Assembly (NCBI RefSeq): GCF_000378465.1
Contig: NZ_KB899932.1
Coordinates: 20,683 to 84,682 of the forward strand
DNA length: 64,000 nt
Direction: 5' to 3'
Source of the DNA: Elioraea tepidiphila DSM 17972
Lineage (GTDB): Bacteria; Pseudomonadota; Alphaproteobacteria; Acetobacterales; Acetobacteraceae
In this document: piece by piece, positions 8,987 through 19,874 of the stretch
Position numbering within the stretch: position 1 is the first letter of the stretch
Layout: every line of letters starts with the position of its first letter
Translations under genes and position numbers: made by a program
Notes under the pieces: generated by a model
The model's database searches: none
Told to the model about the DNA's origin: nothing
The model's input: only the letters and a program-made list of their open reading frames with translations

Positions 8987-11900
8987 TCACCCGTCGCGCC
9001 GGTTCAGCAACTGTCGCAGCCTGGCCGCAAGCTCCTGGCGCCGATAGGGCTTGCGGAGAAGATGCACATCCGGATCGAGCCGGCCGTGATGCACGATCGC
9101 ATCCTCGGTGTAGCCGGAGGTGAACAGCACCGGCAGCTCCGGCCGCAACGCCTGTGCGGCGTCGGCAAGCGTGCGGCCGTTCATGCCGCCCGGCATCACC
9201 ACGTCGGTGAACAGCAGGTCGATCTCGGGATGCGCACGCAGCTGCTCGATCGCCTCGCGGCCGTTCGCCGCACCGAGCACCCGGTAGCCGAGCGTCTCCA
9301 GCATCCCGATCACGTGCTGGCGCACCAGCGCGTCGTCCTCCACCACCAGGATCGTCTCCCGCCCCCCCGGCGCAGGCGCCGGCTCATATGATGGCTCCGC
9401 CGTGTCGAGCGGCGTCACGGCGGGCGGGAGGTAGAGTCGCACAACGGTGCCGCGTCCCGGCTCCGACTGGATGCGCACGTGGCCGCGCGATTGCTTGGCG
9501 AAGCCATAGACCATGCTGAGCCCGAGCCCGCTCCCTTTGCCCACCTCCTTGGTGGTGAAGAAAGGATCGAAGGCGCGCGCGAGCACGTCCGGGCTCATGC
9601 CGCAGCCGGTATCGGAGACCGCGACCATCACATACGTCCCGGGAACGAGATCGGCGTCCATCTCGCCGGGACCGCGCTCGAGGAACGCGCTCTCGGTCGC
9701 GATGGTCAGCTGCCCGCCCCCTCCCATCGCGTCGCGCGCGTTGATGCAGAGGTTGAGGATCGCGTTCTCCAGTTGCCCGGCATCGACCAGCGCGTGGGGC
9801 ACACCCCGACCCGGCGCCAGAACGATCTCGACATGCTCGCCGAGCGTGCGTCGCAGCATCGCCGCCATGCTGCCGAGCAAGGCATCGATATCGGTCGCCT
9901 TCGGATCGAGTGCCTGGCGGCGGGCGAAGGCGAGCAGCCTGCTGGTGAGCTCCGCGCCGCGCTCGGCGGCGCTGCGCGTCATCTCGGCGAGCGGACGCAG
10001 CGGCGATTCGGCGGCCAGTGTCTCGGAGAGCATCTCGGCATTGCCCAGGATGATCGTCAGCAGGTTGTTGAAGTCGTGCGCGATCCCGCCGGTGAGCTGG
10101 CCCATCGCCTCCAGGCGCTGCGACTTGAGCAGCCGCTCCTCCATCGCCCGCCGCTCGGTGACGTCGGTGAGCATCGCGCAGACCGCTGGCCTGCCGCCCC
10201 AGTCGATCCGGAACGCACGAGTCTCGAGGTCGCGCTCGGCGCCGTCGCGGCGCCTGCCCTTCACGGCGAAGAAGCCAGGCGCCTCGCGCCCGGCGAGCCG
10301 CGCCTCGTAATAGCCGGTCAACCGCGCTCGCTCGCTCTCGGCGAACAGCACGCGGATGTCCTCGAGGGCGAGGATCTCGGCCGCATCCCCATAGCCAAGC
10401 ATGCGCGCGAGCTCGGCATTGGCGAGGATCGGCTGGAACGCGTGATGCACGAGAATGCCGACCTTGGCCTCGCTGACCAGCGTGTTGAGCCGTTGCTGCA
10501 GCTCGGCAATGCGCGCCTGTGCCTCGATCCGCTCGGTGACGTCGCGCATGACGCCGACGAAGCGTACCGGCTGGCCATGCTCGTCGATGATCAATCGGCC
10601 GCGGTCCTCGACATGCACGACCGTGCCGTCGCGGCGCAGGAATCGGTATTCGTCCTCCCAGAGCCGGTCGCGGCGCGCGATCGCGGCCGCGACCCCGTCC
10701 AGAACGCGGGCGCGGTCCTCGGGATGGATATGCGCAGCCCTGGCATCCGGGCTCGCGCAGAGCGCGTCGCGATCGTGGCCGAAGACCTGCCCGACGTCCT
10801 CGCCCCACCAGACCGTGTTGCGCTTGAGATCCCAGTCCCAGGCCACGTCGGCGGTGGCGCTGGCGACTGCCTGGAATCGCTGCTCGCTCTCGCGCAGCGC
10901 CTCCAGTGTGCGGCCCCGCTCGATCGCGATCGAGGCAAGGCCCGAGATGCGCGCGATCAGGGCGCGGTCGTCGTCGCTCGGCGCGCGCGGCTCGCGCCAG
11001 TAGAGCGCGAAGCTCGCCGCGACCTTCCCGTCCGCGCGCTTCACCGGGGTCGACCAGCAGGCCCGGAGTCCATGCGCGCGCGCCAGCGGACGGATCTGCT
11101 CCCAGAGCGGGTCGGTCTCGATATCCACTGTCACCACGGGCCTGCCGAGATGCATCGCGGTGCCGCACGACCCGGCACAGGGTCCGATCGCGACGCCATC
11201 GACGCTCCGGCTGAACGCCTCCGGCAGGCTTGGCGCAGACCCGGGGCGCATGTGGATGCCGTCCTCGTCGAGCAGGACGAAGGAGGCAAGCGCGCCGGGC
11301 GAGAGCTCCTCGACCGCGTGCAGGATGGTGGCCAACACATCGCCGAGCGGCGCGCCAGCCGCAATCAGGCCGAACACCGCGGTCTCGAAGGCGCCGATCG
11401 CCTCGTCGCGCTTGCGGGCGGTGATGTCGCGCTGCACTGCCACCCAGTGGCTGAGCGCGCCCGTCTCGTCGGAAAGCGGAACGAGATCCACCTCCAGCCA
11501 GAACGGGTCGCCAGCGCGCGTATAGTTGATCAGCTCGGCGTGGATCGGTCTCGCGGCCGCCATGGCGGCGCGGATGCGCTCGAGCGTGGCGCGATCCGTT
11601 CCAGGGCCGTGGAGGATGCGGAGTGTCTGACCGATCGCTGCGGCGGCGGACCAACCGGTGCGCACCTCGAACGCGCGGTTGACGAACACGATGCGCGGCC
11701 CCGGCGGTTCGATCGGTCCGGCCTCGGTGATGACGACGAGATCCTTCAGGCGCGCGACCGCCTTTTCGAGCAGGCGCAGCTGTCCCGCCTCGGCGCGTTT
11801 CAAGGGCGTGATGTCCTGGAACGCGCCCTGGACGCGTACGATCCGCCCGTGCGCGTCACGCACCGCCTCGCCGATCGCCCGCACCCAGCGACGCTCGCCC

Positions 11901-12685
11901 TTGGCGGTCAGGATCTCCCGCTCCTGATCGTAGGACGTTCCGCTGGTCGCGCAGGCCACCAGCGCGGCGCGCACCTGATCGCGGTACTCGGGCGCATGGA
12001 ACGCGATCGCCCCGTCAAGCGTGACGGGGGTTCCGGGCGCGACCCCATGGATCTCGCACACCTCGTCGGACCAGCTCAGCGCTCCCGTCCCCACCTCCAC
12101 GCTCCAGCCGCCGATGCGCGCCATCCGCCCGGCGATCCGGAGCAGCCCCTCGGCCCGGCTCAGCGCGGTGTCGTCGCGGACGCGATCGGTCACATCCGCC
12201 ACGGTGTGGATGATGTGTTCGACGCTGCCGTCCGGCGCGAGCACGGGGGTGTTCAGCGGCTCCCAAAAGCGTTCCTCGTAGCCGCCACCCTCGGCCTCGG
12301 GGCGGCGGATCGGATAGCGCTGGAGAGGCATGCGATCGGGGCGGCCGGCGCTGCGCACCCGCGCCAGCGAGGCTGCGAGATTGCGTACGCCATCCGCCGT
12401 CGGGTCGTCGGGCGGGTCAGGGAAGACCTCGAACAGGGGGCGGCCGAGGATCGCCGCCCGCTCGGTCATGGTGGCGCGCAGATAGGCATCCGAGGCGCCG
12501 ACGATGCGGTAGGTGTCATCGGCCGAGAGCAGGAGATGCAGCCCGGGAGTTGCCGCGAGCAGCGCGCCGAGACAGCGGACTCCGGCGTCCATGGCCATAG
12601 CGTCGCCGCCCGGCCTTTGGGCCGGAGAGGGCTCTCCCTCGCCCCTGGGGAATGCACGCCCGGGCTGTGTCGTCCGGCTGGTCAT
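8987..12685 (-). CDS. Multi-PAS/GAF hybrid sensor histidine kinase with receiver domain
   Basis: Large soluble-looking sensor kinase of about 1,232 residues with no obvious membrane segment. Domains in order: PAS (about 40-170), PAS_3 (190-295), LOV-like PAS (315-425), GAF (435-590), PAS_3 (600-715), PAS (725-845), HisKA with GGIAHDFNNLL (His near 870), HATPase with LINLCINARDAM-type N box and GSGLGLSMVYGF G box, and a C-terminal receiver with LLFTDVVMPGG. The LOV-like domain has QTLRILHG where photoactive LOV domains have NCRFLQG, so the flavin-reactive Cys is absent. I chose the ATG at 12685; 12598 is also possible. The frame runs open to 13087 but overlaps the divergent gene. No partner regulator lies nearby. 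Confidence 0.88.
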   Translation of the reverse strand: MTSRTTQPGRAFPRGEGEPSPAQRPGGDAMAMDAGVRCLGALLAATPGLHLLLSADDTYRIVGASDAYLRATMTERAAILGRPLFEVFPDPPDDPTADGVRNLAASLARVRSAGRPDRMPLQRYPIRRPEAEGGGYEERFWEPLNTPVLAPDGSVEHIIHTVADVTDRVRDDTALSRAEGLLRIAGRMARIGGWSVEVGTGALSWSDEVCEIHGVAPGTPVTLDGAIAFHAPEYRDQVRAALVACATSGTSYDQEREILTAKGERRWVRAIGEAVRDAHGRIVRVQGAFQDITPLKRAEAGQLRLLEKAVARLKDLVVITEAGPIEPPGPRIVFVNRAFEVRTGWSAAAAIGQTLRILHGPGTDRATLERIRAAMAAARPIHAELINYTRAGDPFWLEVDLVPLSDETGALSHWVAVQRDITARKRDEAIGAFETAVFGLIAAGAPLGDVLATILHAVEELSPGALASFVLLDEDGIHMRPGSAPSLPEAFSRSVDGVAIGPCAGSCGTAMHLGRPVVTVDIETDPLWEQIRPLARAHGLRACWSTPVKRADGKVAASFALYWREPRAPSDDDRALIARISGLASIAIERGRTLEALRESEQRFQAVASATADVAWDWDLKRNTVWWGEDVGQVFGHDRDALCASPDARAAHIHPEDRARVLDGVAAAIARRDRLWEDEYRFLRRDGTVVHVEDRGRLIIDEHGQPVRFVGVMRDVTERIEAQARIAELQQRLNTLVSEAKVGILVHHAFQPILANAELARMLGYGDAAEILALEDIRVLFAESERARLTGYYEARLAGREAPGFFAVKGRRRDGAERDLETRAFRIDWGGRPAVCAMLTDVTERRAMEERLLKSQRLEAMGQLTGGIAHDFNNLLTIILGNAEMLSETLAAESPLRPLAEMTRSAAERGAELTSRLLAFARRQALDPKATDIDALLGSMAAMLRRTLGEHVEIVLAPGRGVPHALVDAGQLENAILNLCINARDAMGGGGQLTIATESAFLERGPGEMDADLVPGTYVMVAVSDTGCGMSPDVLARAFDPFFTTKEVGKGSGLGLSMVYGFAKQSRGHVRIQSEPGRGTVVRLYLPPAVTPLDTAEPSYEPAPAPGGRETILVVEDDALVRQHVIGMLETLGYRVLGAANGREAIEQLRAHPEIDLLFTDVVMPGGMNGRTLADAAQALRPELPVLFTSGYTEDAIVHHGRLDPDVHLLRKPYRRQELAARLRQLLNRRDG

Positions 12686-12925
12686 CGCGCGACGATCATT
12701 TCTGCCACGCGCCCTACGGGTCGATCCAGCGCCGAGATGGCTGCACACCGTCTTCTGAGCGTGATCGGCCGCGCAGCACGGTCGCCGAACCCGGCCGCCG
12801 GGCCGGTGCCGCCAGGACCGCCAATACCCCGGCGCGGGGTACACCCGTTGCGTCCGGCCCCGTGCTGGCGTTTGATGTCGGCGAGGAGCGCGCGCACGGC
12901 ACAACGACAAGCGGGAGATGCGACG

Positions 12926-13909
12926 ATGACGCGACGGGCGATCGGCACCGGCGTGTTGCTCATGGCGCTGGCGACGGCTCATGCCACGAGCGCGCAGGAC
13001 CGGGTTCTGCTTCAGCTCGACTGGATCCCCACCGGCGAGCATGCGGCCTACTTCTCCGGGGCGGAGCGCGGCGCGTGGCGCGAGCATGGGATCGAGATCT
13101 CGCTCACGCGCGGCTATGGCTCGGGCGATACGGTGCAGAAGGTCGCCGCCGGTGCGGCCCCGTTCGGCGTGGCCGATATCAGCGCGGTGCTGGCCTCACG
13201 GGCGCGGCAGAACACGCCCGTGAAACTGATCATGCAGGTCTACACCCACTCGCCGCATTCGCTGTTCGTGCTGCGCTCCTCCGGCATCACGAGTTTCCGC
13301 GGCCTCGAGGGCAAGCGCATCGGCATCACGCCGGGCAACTCGCACCGGCTCTACTTCCCCGAGGTCGCGCGCCGCGCCGGCACCGATCCCGACCGCATCC
13401 AGTGGGTGAACACGGATGCCTCGGCGATGGCCGCGCTCTTGATCTCGAAGCGGATCGATGCGGCACCATTCTTCGCGATCCACCACTACTACCAGAACAA
13501 GGCGGCGCAGCGGGCGGGCGAGGAGATCGTCGTGCTGCCCTTCGTCGAGACCGGCTTCGCGATCTATGCCACCGGGCTCGTCACCACCGACCAGATCATC
13601 GCGCAGAACCCCGACCTCGTCCGCCGTTTCCTGCGCGGTGCCACCGACGCCTTCACCTGGGCGAACGAGAACCGCGAGCAGGCCTGCCGCCTGCACGTGC
13701 AGCGCAACCGCGAGGTCGAGCTCGATGACTGCATGGGCTCGCTGCGCGCGACCATGTCCTACGTGTTCAACGACCACCAGCGGAAGACCGGATTCGGCCG
13801 GCACGACCCCGAGCGGATGGCGTTCACCTGGACCCAGGTCGCGGAATCGCAGGGGATCGACAAGGGCTGGAACTACGCCCAGGCGATCGACCTCAGCCTG
13901 CTGCCGTGA
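12926..13909 (+). CDS. ABC transporter substrate-binding protein, NMT1/THI5 (SsuA/TauA-like)
   Basis: 327-residue periplasmic binding protein with a signal peptide ([16 protein letters not shown]) and mature start [20 protein letters not shown], the classic NMT1/THI5 opening. Further family features are [14 protein letters not shown] near residue 75 and [18 protein letters not shown] near 125. The family binds sulfonates, nitrate, thiamine precursors or pyrimidines. The downstream amidohydrolase suggests an N-containing ring or amide as ligand, which is inference. A GGGAG ribosome site sits 8 bases before the ATG. First gene of a four-gene operon. The ~240-base divergent region to the histidine kinase at 12685 probably holds both promoters, but I could not identify boxes confidently. 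Confidence 0.9.
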   Translation: MTRRAIGTGVLLMALATAHATSAQDRVLLQLDWIPTGEHAAYFSGAERGAWREHGIEISLTRGYGSGDTVQKVAAGAAPFGVADISAVLASRARQNTPVKLIMQVYTHSPHSLFVLRSSGITSFRGLEGKRIGITPGNSHRLYFPEVARRAGTDPDRIQWVNTDASAMAALLISKRIDAAPFFAIHHYYQNKAAQRAGEEIVVLPFVETGFAIYATGLVTTDQIIAQNPDLVRRFLRGATDAFTWANENREQACRLHVQRNREVELDDCMGSLRATMSYVFNDHQRKTGFGRHDPERMAFTWTQVAESQGIDKGWNYAQAIDLSLLP

Positions 13910-14676
13910 TCCGGATCGAGCGGGTCCACAAGACCTTCCGCGGACGCGACGGATCCCCGGTCGAGGCGCTGTGCGACGTCTCGCTGGAGGTCGCGTCGGG
14001 CGAGTTCGTCGCCATCGTCGGTGCCTCGGGCTGCGGCAAGTCCACATTGCTGCGCCTGGTCGCGGGGCTCGTGCCGCCGACCGAGGGGCGGGTGGTGCTG
14101 GCCGGCCGCGAGGTGACGGCGCCGCGCGCCGAGACGGCGATGGTGTTCCAGGCGCCGACCCTGCTGCCCTGGGCGGACGTGCTGCGCAACGTAACCTTCC
14201 CGCTCCGGCTGATGCACCGCACCACCCCCGACACCGAGGATCAGGCGCGTGCCTTGCTGGCAACCGCAGGGCTCGCCGGCTTCGAGGGCAGGCTGCCGCG
14301 CGAGCTCTCGGGCGGGATGCAGCAACGCGTGGCGATCTGCCGTGCGCTGCTGCAGGAGCCGCAGGTGCTGCTGATGGACGAACCCTTCGGCGCGCTCGAT
14401 GCACTGACGCGCGAGGAGATGTCGCTCGAACTGCTGCGCCTCTGGGCCGCCCGGCGGATGGCTGTGCTGTTCGTGACGCACTCGATCCCGGAGGCGGTGC
14501 TGCTCGCCGATCGAGTGGTCGTGATGTCGCCGCGCCCCGGCCGCGTGGTGGACGTGATCGAGGTCGATCTGCCGCGGCCCCGTTCCTTCGAGCAGGAGGG
14601 CTCCGATGAGTTCCACCGCTGCACCAGCCGTATCCGCGCGCACATCTTCGGCGAACGGAACGCCCGCGCGGCGTGA
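13906..14676 (+). CDS. ABC transporter ATP-binding protein (NitT/TauT family)
   Basis: 256-residue cytoplasmic ATPase of the importer. Walker [10 protein letters not shown] lies near residue 40, the Q-loop in [12 protein letters not shown] near 85, the signature [16 protein letters not shown] near 134, Walker [16 protein letters not shown] near 155 and the switch His in [10 protein letters not shown] near 190. The GTG start overlaps the preceding TGA (GTGA), and its 3' end overlaps the permease gene by 71 bases. The tight packing shows a single transcription and translation unit with the binding protein and permease. Confidence 0.94.
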   Translation: MIRIERVHKTFRGRDGSPVEALCDVSLEVASGEFVAIVGASGCGKSTLLRLVAGLVPPTEGRVVLAGREVTAPRAETAMVFQAPTLLPWADVLRNVTFPLRLMHRTTPDTEDQARALLATAGLAGFEGRLPRELSGGMQQRVAICRALLQEPQVLLMDEPFGALDALTREEMSLELLRLWAARRMAVLFVTHSIPEAVLLADRVVVMSPRPGRVVDVIEVDLPRPRSFEQEGSDEFHRCTSRIRAHIFGERNARAA

Positions 14677-15457
14677 CCTGCTCGCCCGGCTCAGGCCGTC
14701 GCTGCCGGCGTGGCTGGCGGTGATCGGGCTGTTCGCGATCTGGGAAGCCTCGGTCCACCTGTTCGGCATCCGCGAGTTCATCCTGCCCGCACCGTCCGCG
14801 ATCTGGTCGGCGACGATTGCGATCTGGCCGACCGTGCTCGACCACACGCTCGCCACGCTGACGACCGTGCTGCTCGGCTTCGGCGCCTCGGTGCTGATCA
14901 GCCTGCCGCTCGCGATGCTGATCGCCGCCTCGCCGGCGATCTCGGCGGCGATCTATCCGCTGCTGGTGGTCACGCAGTCGATCCCGAAGGTGGCGCTCGC
15001 GCCGATCCTGATCGTCGCGCTCGGCGCGAACGAGGTGCCGCGCATCATCGTCACCTTCCTGGTCGCGTTTTTCCCGCTCGTGGTCGGCACGGTCGCGGGC
15101 CTGCTCGCGACCCCGCCTGAGCTGATCGAGCTCGGCCGCGCCTGCCGGGCGGGCAAGCTCCAGGAGCTGGTGCGCATCCGCCTGCCCTTCGCCGTGCCGT
15201 TCGTGTTCGGGGGGCTGAAGGTGGCGGCGGCACTCTCGGTGGTCGGCGCGGTGGTCGCCGAGTTCGTCGGCGCCGATGCCGGACTCGGCTACCTGATCCA
15301 GACTTCGATGGCCTTCTTCCGCACCCCGCTTGCCTTCAGCGCGGTGGTGATCCTCGCGATCATGGGCATCCTGCTGTTCCAGACCGTGGCGATGCTGGAA
15401 CGGGTGCTGTTCCCCTGGTCGTCCGGCGCCGAGCACGCCGCGACCCCCGCCGCCTGA
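14606..15457 (+). CDS. ABC transporter permease (NitT/TauT family, BPD_transp_1)
   Basis: 283-residue inner-membrane permease with about six hydrophobic segments, the first at [20 protein letters not shown]. The EAA-like loop that contacts the ATPase contains [23 protein letters not shown] near residues 172-193. It forms the membrane channel of the importer encoded at 12926-15457. The start ATG at 14606 lies inside the ATPase gene; the long 71-base overlap is unusual, and a later start is possible because the first ~25 residues are low complexity. It ends 14 bases before the amidohydrolase. Confidence 0.92.
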   Translation: MSSTAAPAVSARTSSANGTPARRDLLARLRPSLPAWLAVIGLFAIWEASVHLFGIREFILPAPSAIWSATIAIWPTVLDHTLATLTTVLLGFGASVLISLPLAMLIAASPAISAAIYPLLVVTQSIPKVALAPILIVALGANEVPRIIVTFLVAFFPLVVGTVAGLLATPPELIELGRACRAGKLQELVRIRLPFAVPFVFGGLKVAAALSVVGAVVAEFVGADAGLGYLIQTSMAFFRTPLAFSAVVILAIMGILLFQTVAMLERVLFPWSSGAEHAATPAA

Positions 15458-15471
15458 ACGAAGGAGCCGAG

Positions 15472-16980
15472 ATGGCCGAGACCGAACCCGGCGTGACGCT
15501 GATCCGCGGCGCGCGCCTCGCCGATCCTGCGAAGCGTCGTGCCGAGCCCACCGACGTGCTGATCGAGGACGGCGTGATCCGGGCGGTCGGCGCCGGGCTC
15601 GCCGCACCCGCGGGCGCGCGCGTGATCGAGGCCGCGGGCTATCTCATCCATCCCGGCCTGATCAACGCGCACACGCACGGCCATGGCGGGCTCGCGCGCG
15701 GGCAGGGCGACAAGTGGACGCTCGAACTGCTGCTCGCGGCCGCGCCCTGGATCGGCGGCAACCGTGCGCTTGCCGACAAGAAGCTCACCACGCAGATCGT
15801 CGCCGCCGAGATGGTGCTGAAGGGCTGCACCGCCGCCTATGATCTCTATTTCGAGTTCCCGCTGCCGACCGCCGAGGGACTCGATGCTGTGGCCGAGGCC
15901 TATGCCGGGATCGGCATGCGCGCGGTGGTGGCGCCGATGGTGGCGGACCGCACGGTGTACGAGGCGATCCCCGGCCTCTACGACGCGCTGCCGGCCGAGC
16001 TCCAGTCGCAGGTCGATCGGCTGCGCCTGCCCGCCTGGGAGCGCACGCTCGATGCCATGCGGGGTGTGCTGAAGCACTGGCGCTGGGCGGGCAAGGACAT
16101 CCGCGCCGCGGTCGCGCCCACGATCCCGCATCACTGCTCGGATGGCTTCATGTGCGCCTGTCGCGACCTTGCGCGAGAGCACGGGGTGGGGCTCCATTCC
16201 CATGTCGGCGAGAGCAAGGTGCAGGCGATCACCGGCATGAAGCGCTACGGCAAGACGCTGATTGCGCACATGGACGCGCTCGGCCTGATCAATGAGCGCT
16301 TCACCGCGGCGCATGCGATCTGGCTGGACGACGACGATCTCAAGATCGTGCGCGACCGCGGCGGCGCGCTCGCGCACAACCCCGGCAGCAACATGCGGCT
16401 CGGCAATGGCATGTTCCGCTTCCGCGCCGCGCGCGACCTTGGCGTGACGGTCGGCATCGGCACGGACGGGGCGAACTGCTCCGACAACCAGAACATGTAC
16501 GAGGCGATGCGCTACGCCTCCATGCTGTCGAAGGTGCAGACCCCCGATCCCCGCGCCTGGGCGAGCGTGGAGGAGGTGTACCAGGCCGCGACCGAAGGCT
16601 CGGCGCGCGCGCTTGGGTTCGCCAATATCGGCGCGATCGCACCGGGGAAGAAGGCCGACATCGTCTTCCTCGACCTCGCGGCGGTGAACTGGATTCCGCA
16701 CAACTGGTCGGTCAACCAGCTCGTCCACACCGAGGACGGCACCTCGGTGCGCCACGTGATGATCGGTGGCCGGTTCGTCGTGCAGGACGGCCGGCTGCTG
16801 ACCCTCGACCTTGCCAAACTCGCCGTCGAGGCGGAGGCCGCGCGCGAGCGGCTGGAGGCGCTGAATGCCGAGTGGCGCGATCTCTACCAGCGCCTCGAGC
16901 CGGTGGTGGCGTCGTTCTGCCCGGCGCTGGCCGCGCAGCCCTATCACCTCCGCCGCTATCTCTGCGACGCGCCCGGCTGA
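15472..16980 (+). CDS. Amidohydrolase / deaminase of the Atz/Trz-SsnA type
   Basis: 502-residue metal-dependent hydrolase of the amidohydrolase superfamily. Metal ligands are in LINAHTHGHGG (near residue 65), LHSHVGESK (near 243) and TAAHAIWLDDDD (near 281). The catalytic Asp is in VGIGTDGANCSDNQ (near 326). The C-terminal beta-sandwich closes with GKKADIVFLDL near 394. Relatives deaminate or dechlorinate N-heterocycles (guanine, cytosine, S-adenosylhomocysteine, triazines). The substrate is not identifiable. A strong ribosome site (GAAGGAG) precedes the ATG. Its position directly behind an NMT1-type importer suggests that it processes the imported compound. Confidence 0.87.
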   Translation: MAETEPGVTLIRGARLADPAKRRAEPTDVLIEDGVIRAVGAGLAAPAGARVIEAAGYLIHPGLINAHTHGHGGLARGQGDKWTLELLLAAAPWIGGNRALADKKLTTQIVAAEMVLKGCTAAYDLYFEFPLPTAEGLDAVAEAYAGIGMRAVVAPMVADRTVYEAIPGLYDALPAELQSQVDRLRLPAWERTLDAMRGVLKHWRWAGKDIRAAVAPTIPHHCSDGFMCACRDLAREHGVGLHSHVGESKVQAITGMKRYGKTLIAHMDALGLINERFTAAHAIWLDDDDLKIVRDRGGALAHNPGSNMRLGNGMFRFRAARDLGVTVGIGTDGANCSDNQNMYEAMRYASMLSKVQTPDPRAWASVEEVYQAATEGSARALGFANIGAIAPGKKADIVFLDLAAVNWIPHNWSVNQLVHTEDGTSVRHVMIGGRFVVQDGRLLTLDLAKLAVEAEAARERLEALNAEWRDLYQRLEPVVASFCPALAAQPYHLRRYLCDAPG

Positions 16981-17360
16981 GGCCGTCTCGCGCCGAGATT
17001 GACCATCGCCACGCCGACGCCCGACGCGGCAACGGCGAACAGCGACGCCGCGCCGGGCACCTCGCCGAGCAGCACGATGCCGGTCAGCGTGGCGGCTGCG
17101 GGACTCAGGCTGCCGAACGCTGCCTCCTGGGCGCCGCCGAGCCGTGCGACCGCGATCGCGAAGGCGGCCGGCGCGAGCAGCCCGGAGGCGAGGCGCTGGT
17201 AGAGGCCGTGCACGGCGATGTCGTGCCAGGGCGCGCTGAACAGGTTTCCCTGAAGACCGGCGAGATAGACCTGCACCAGGCTCGCCGACGAGGCGGCACT
17301 GACGAAGGTCACCAGTTCGCCGCGCTGGCGGAGCCGCAGCTTGCGCGGATCGAGCTCGAT
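16956..17360 (-). pseudogene. Remnant of an EamA/DMT-family transporter gene (3' half)
   Basis: On the minus strand a frame contains LVTFVSAASSASLVQVYLAG followed by a stretch with YQRLASGLLAPAAFAIAVAR and PAAATLTGIVLLGEVPGAAS. This is the second EamA repeat of a ten-helix drug/metabolite transporter, including the typical P-A-.A-L-.G...L-GE segment. The first repeat is missing: upstream of about 17360 the sequence changes to a TPR-gene remnant on the other strand. The last codons overlap the end of the amidohydrolase gene by 25 bases. With only half the helices it cannot be a functional transporter; a late-start small protein is less likely. Confidence 0.6.
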
Positions 17361-17429
17361 CCGGGCGTCGCGCGCGCGGCGCGCGCTCCTATGTTCACCT
17401 GCAAAGCTCGGTGCTGTGAGATCCGGCAG

Positions 17430-17845
17430 CGCGGCCGCGGCTGCTGCGCGAGGCGCTGGAGCAGGCGCGGATCGCGGTCGCGCTCGACAACCAGGACAGT
17501 ATGAATCTCTGCGTGCTCGGCCGGGCGCACTGCTTCCTGCACGAGCATGACGAGGCGATCGAGCTGCTCGAACAGTCGATCGTTCTGAACCCGAGTTTCG
17601 TCCAGGGCTATTTCGCGCTCGGCTTCACCCTCACCTGCTGCGGCCGGGCGGAGGAGGCGCCACCCATAGGCGCCGAGCTGATGCGCCGCGCACCGGGCTA
17701 TACGCTCGCGACCACGCGGTCGGACTTTTTCTTCTGTGGTGACGTCGCGCTGATCGAGCGCTGTGTCGAAGGTCTGCGGCGGGCGGGCGTCCCCCAGGGG
17801 CCGCCCGCCGCGAGACGGGGCGAGAGGGCACGAGAGGCAGCCTGA
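17430..17845 (+). pseudogene. Remnant of a TPR protein, adenylate-cyclase type C-terminus
   Basis: The frame reads LLREALEQARIAVALDNQDS, then NLCVLGRAHCFLHEHDEAIE and SFVQGYFALGFTLTCCGRAEEA, which are tandem TPR repeats. It jumps to MRRAPGYTLATTRSDFFFCG and IERCVEGLRRAGVPQ. In full-length alphaproteobacterial proteins of this kind (often class III adenylate cyclase plus TPRs), roughly 70-80 residues separate these two segments. An internal deletion is therefore likely near 17655, in addition to loss of the N-terminal domains. No start with a ribosome site is visible; ATG 17501 lies inside a repeat. It is adjacent to another remnant, suggesting local decay. The family name is inferred from the C-terminal pattern. 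Confidence 0.55.
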
Positions 17846-17852
17846 GCGCGCG

Positions 17853-17966
17853 TCAGCCCTGCGTGCGCCTGGCCGCGTCGGCCAACGCCTTGCCGGCGAG
17901 GTGCTTGAAGAGTTCGGGGCCGATCCAGCGCTGTGCGGAGACGGCGACGGCCTTGTGGGTGGTCAC
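17853..17966 (-). CDS. Small protein of 37 residues, unknown function
   Basis: A GTG start at 17966 is preceded by AAGGA about 8 bases upstream. The frame encodes TTHKAVAVSAQRWIGPELFK followed by HLAGKALADAARRTQG and a TGA. It is basic, without a signal peptide or membrane segment, and I do not recognise the family. The strong ribosome site and position just downstream of ccrM on the same strand (130 bases away) argue that it may be real, but in this GC-rich DNA short frames arise easily. It lies beside the gene-remnant zone 16956-17845. Confidence 0.4.
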   Translation of the reverse strand: MTTHKAVAVSAQRWIGPELFKHLAGKALADAARRTQG

Positions 17967-18095
17967 GGTGCAGATCCTTTCGATCCGGCCCTGCCGGGAT
18001 GGCGGGGTGCGGACGGACCATGCCCGATGGCGCGCACGCGGGCTTGGCGATGATCTTGAGGCTTGCTGGAGAGTCCGTGGAGAGTCGACCCGGCG

Positions 18096-19238
<1,143 letters not shown>

Positions 19239-19874
19239 TCAATCGCGCAAACGCGCGGCCTCGACGGGCGCGAAGCCGCGCCGGTGATGCGGGGTCGCGC
19301 CGAGGGCCATCAGCGCGGCCCGGTGCGCGGCCGTCGGATAGCCGCAGTTCGCCGCCCACCCGTAAGCGGGCCAGCGCGCGGCGAGCCGCCGCATGGCGCG
19401 GTCGCGCAGCACCTTCGCCACCACCGAGGCGGCCGCGATGGAGAGGCAGATCCGATCCCCGCCGACGACGCAGCGCACGGCGCAGTCGAAACGCGGGCCG
19501 CGATTGCCGTCGATCAGGATCATGTCGGGTGCGGGCGAGAGCCGCGCGACGGCGCGCCGCATCGCCAGATAGGTCGCCTGGAGAATGTTCAGCCGCCCGA
19601 TCTCGGGCACGGAGGCCGCGCCGACCCCGATCGCGACGCGCCCCGCCTCGCGCGCGTCATCGAGCAGGCGATACGCCGTCTCGCGCTGCGCCCCGCTCAT
19701 GCGCTTGCTGTCGTCGATCCGTCGCGCGAGCTCGGCACCAGGGGGCACGAGGAACATCACCGCGGCGGCGAAGACCGGTCCGGCGAGCGGGCCGCGGCCC
19801 GCCTCGTCCACACCGGCGATGCGGCCGGCCGCCGCTGCCTCCTGCTCCAGCACCAGGTCGGGCCGGCGCCTCAT
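19239..19874 (-). CDS. rnhB: Ribonuclease HII
   Basis: Endonuclease that cuts the RNA strand of RNA-DNA hybrids and removes misincorporated ribonucleotides. It has 211 residues. The DEDD active site is visible: [16 protein letters not shown] (D and E near residues 23-24), [10 protein letters not shown] (Asp near 118) and [15 protein letters not shown] (Asp near 155). The C-terminal [18 protein letters not shown] is typical of the family. Its ATG overlaps the TGA of the DUF533 gene upstream (4 bases). rnhB followed by ccrM on the same strand is a common alphaproteobacterial arrangement. Confidence 0.96.
   Translation of the reverse strand: MRRRPDLVLEQEAAAAGRIAGVDEAGRGPLAGPVFAAAVMFLVPPGAELARRIDDSKRMSGAQRETAYRLLDDAREAGRVAIGVGAASVPEIGRLNILQATYLAMRRAVARLSPAPDMILIDGNRGPRFDCAVRCVVGGDRICLSIAAASVVAKVLRDRAMRRLAARWPAYGWAANCGYPTAAHRAALMALGATPHHRRGFAPVEAARLRD

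Noticed and set aside
9479..13909. A 1,476-codon open frame antisense to the hybrid histidine kinase
   Set aside because: It is a shadow frame produced by high GC content. Its sequence is low-complexity Arg/Ala/Asp without domains. Only its last 328 codons (12926-13909) form the real binding-protein gene.
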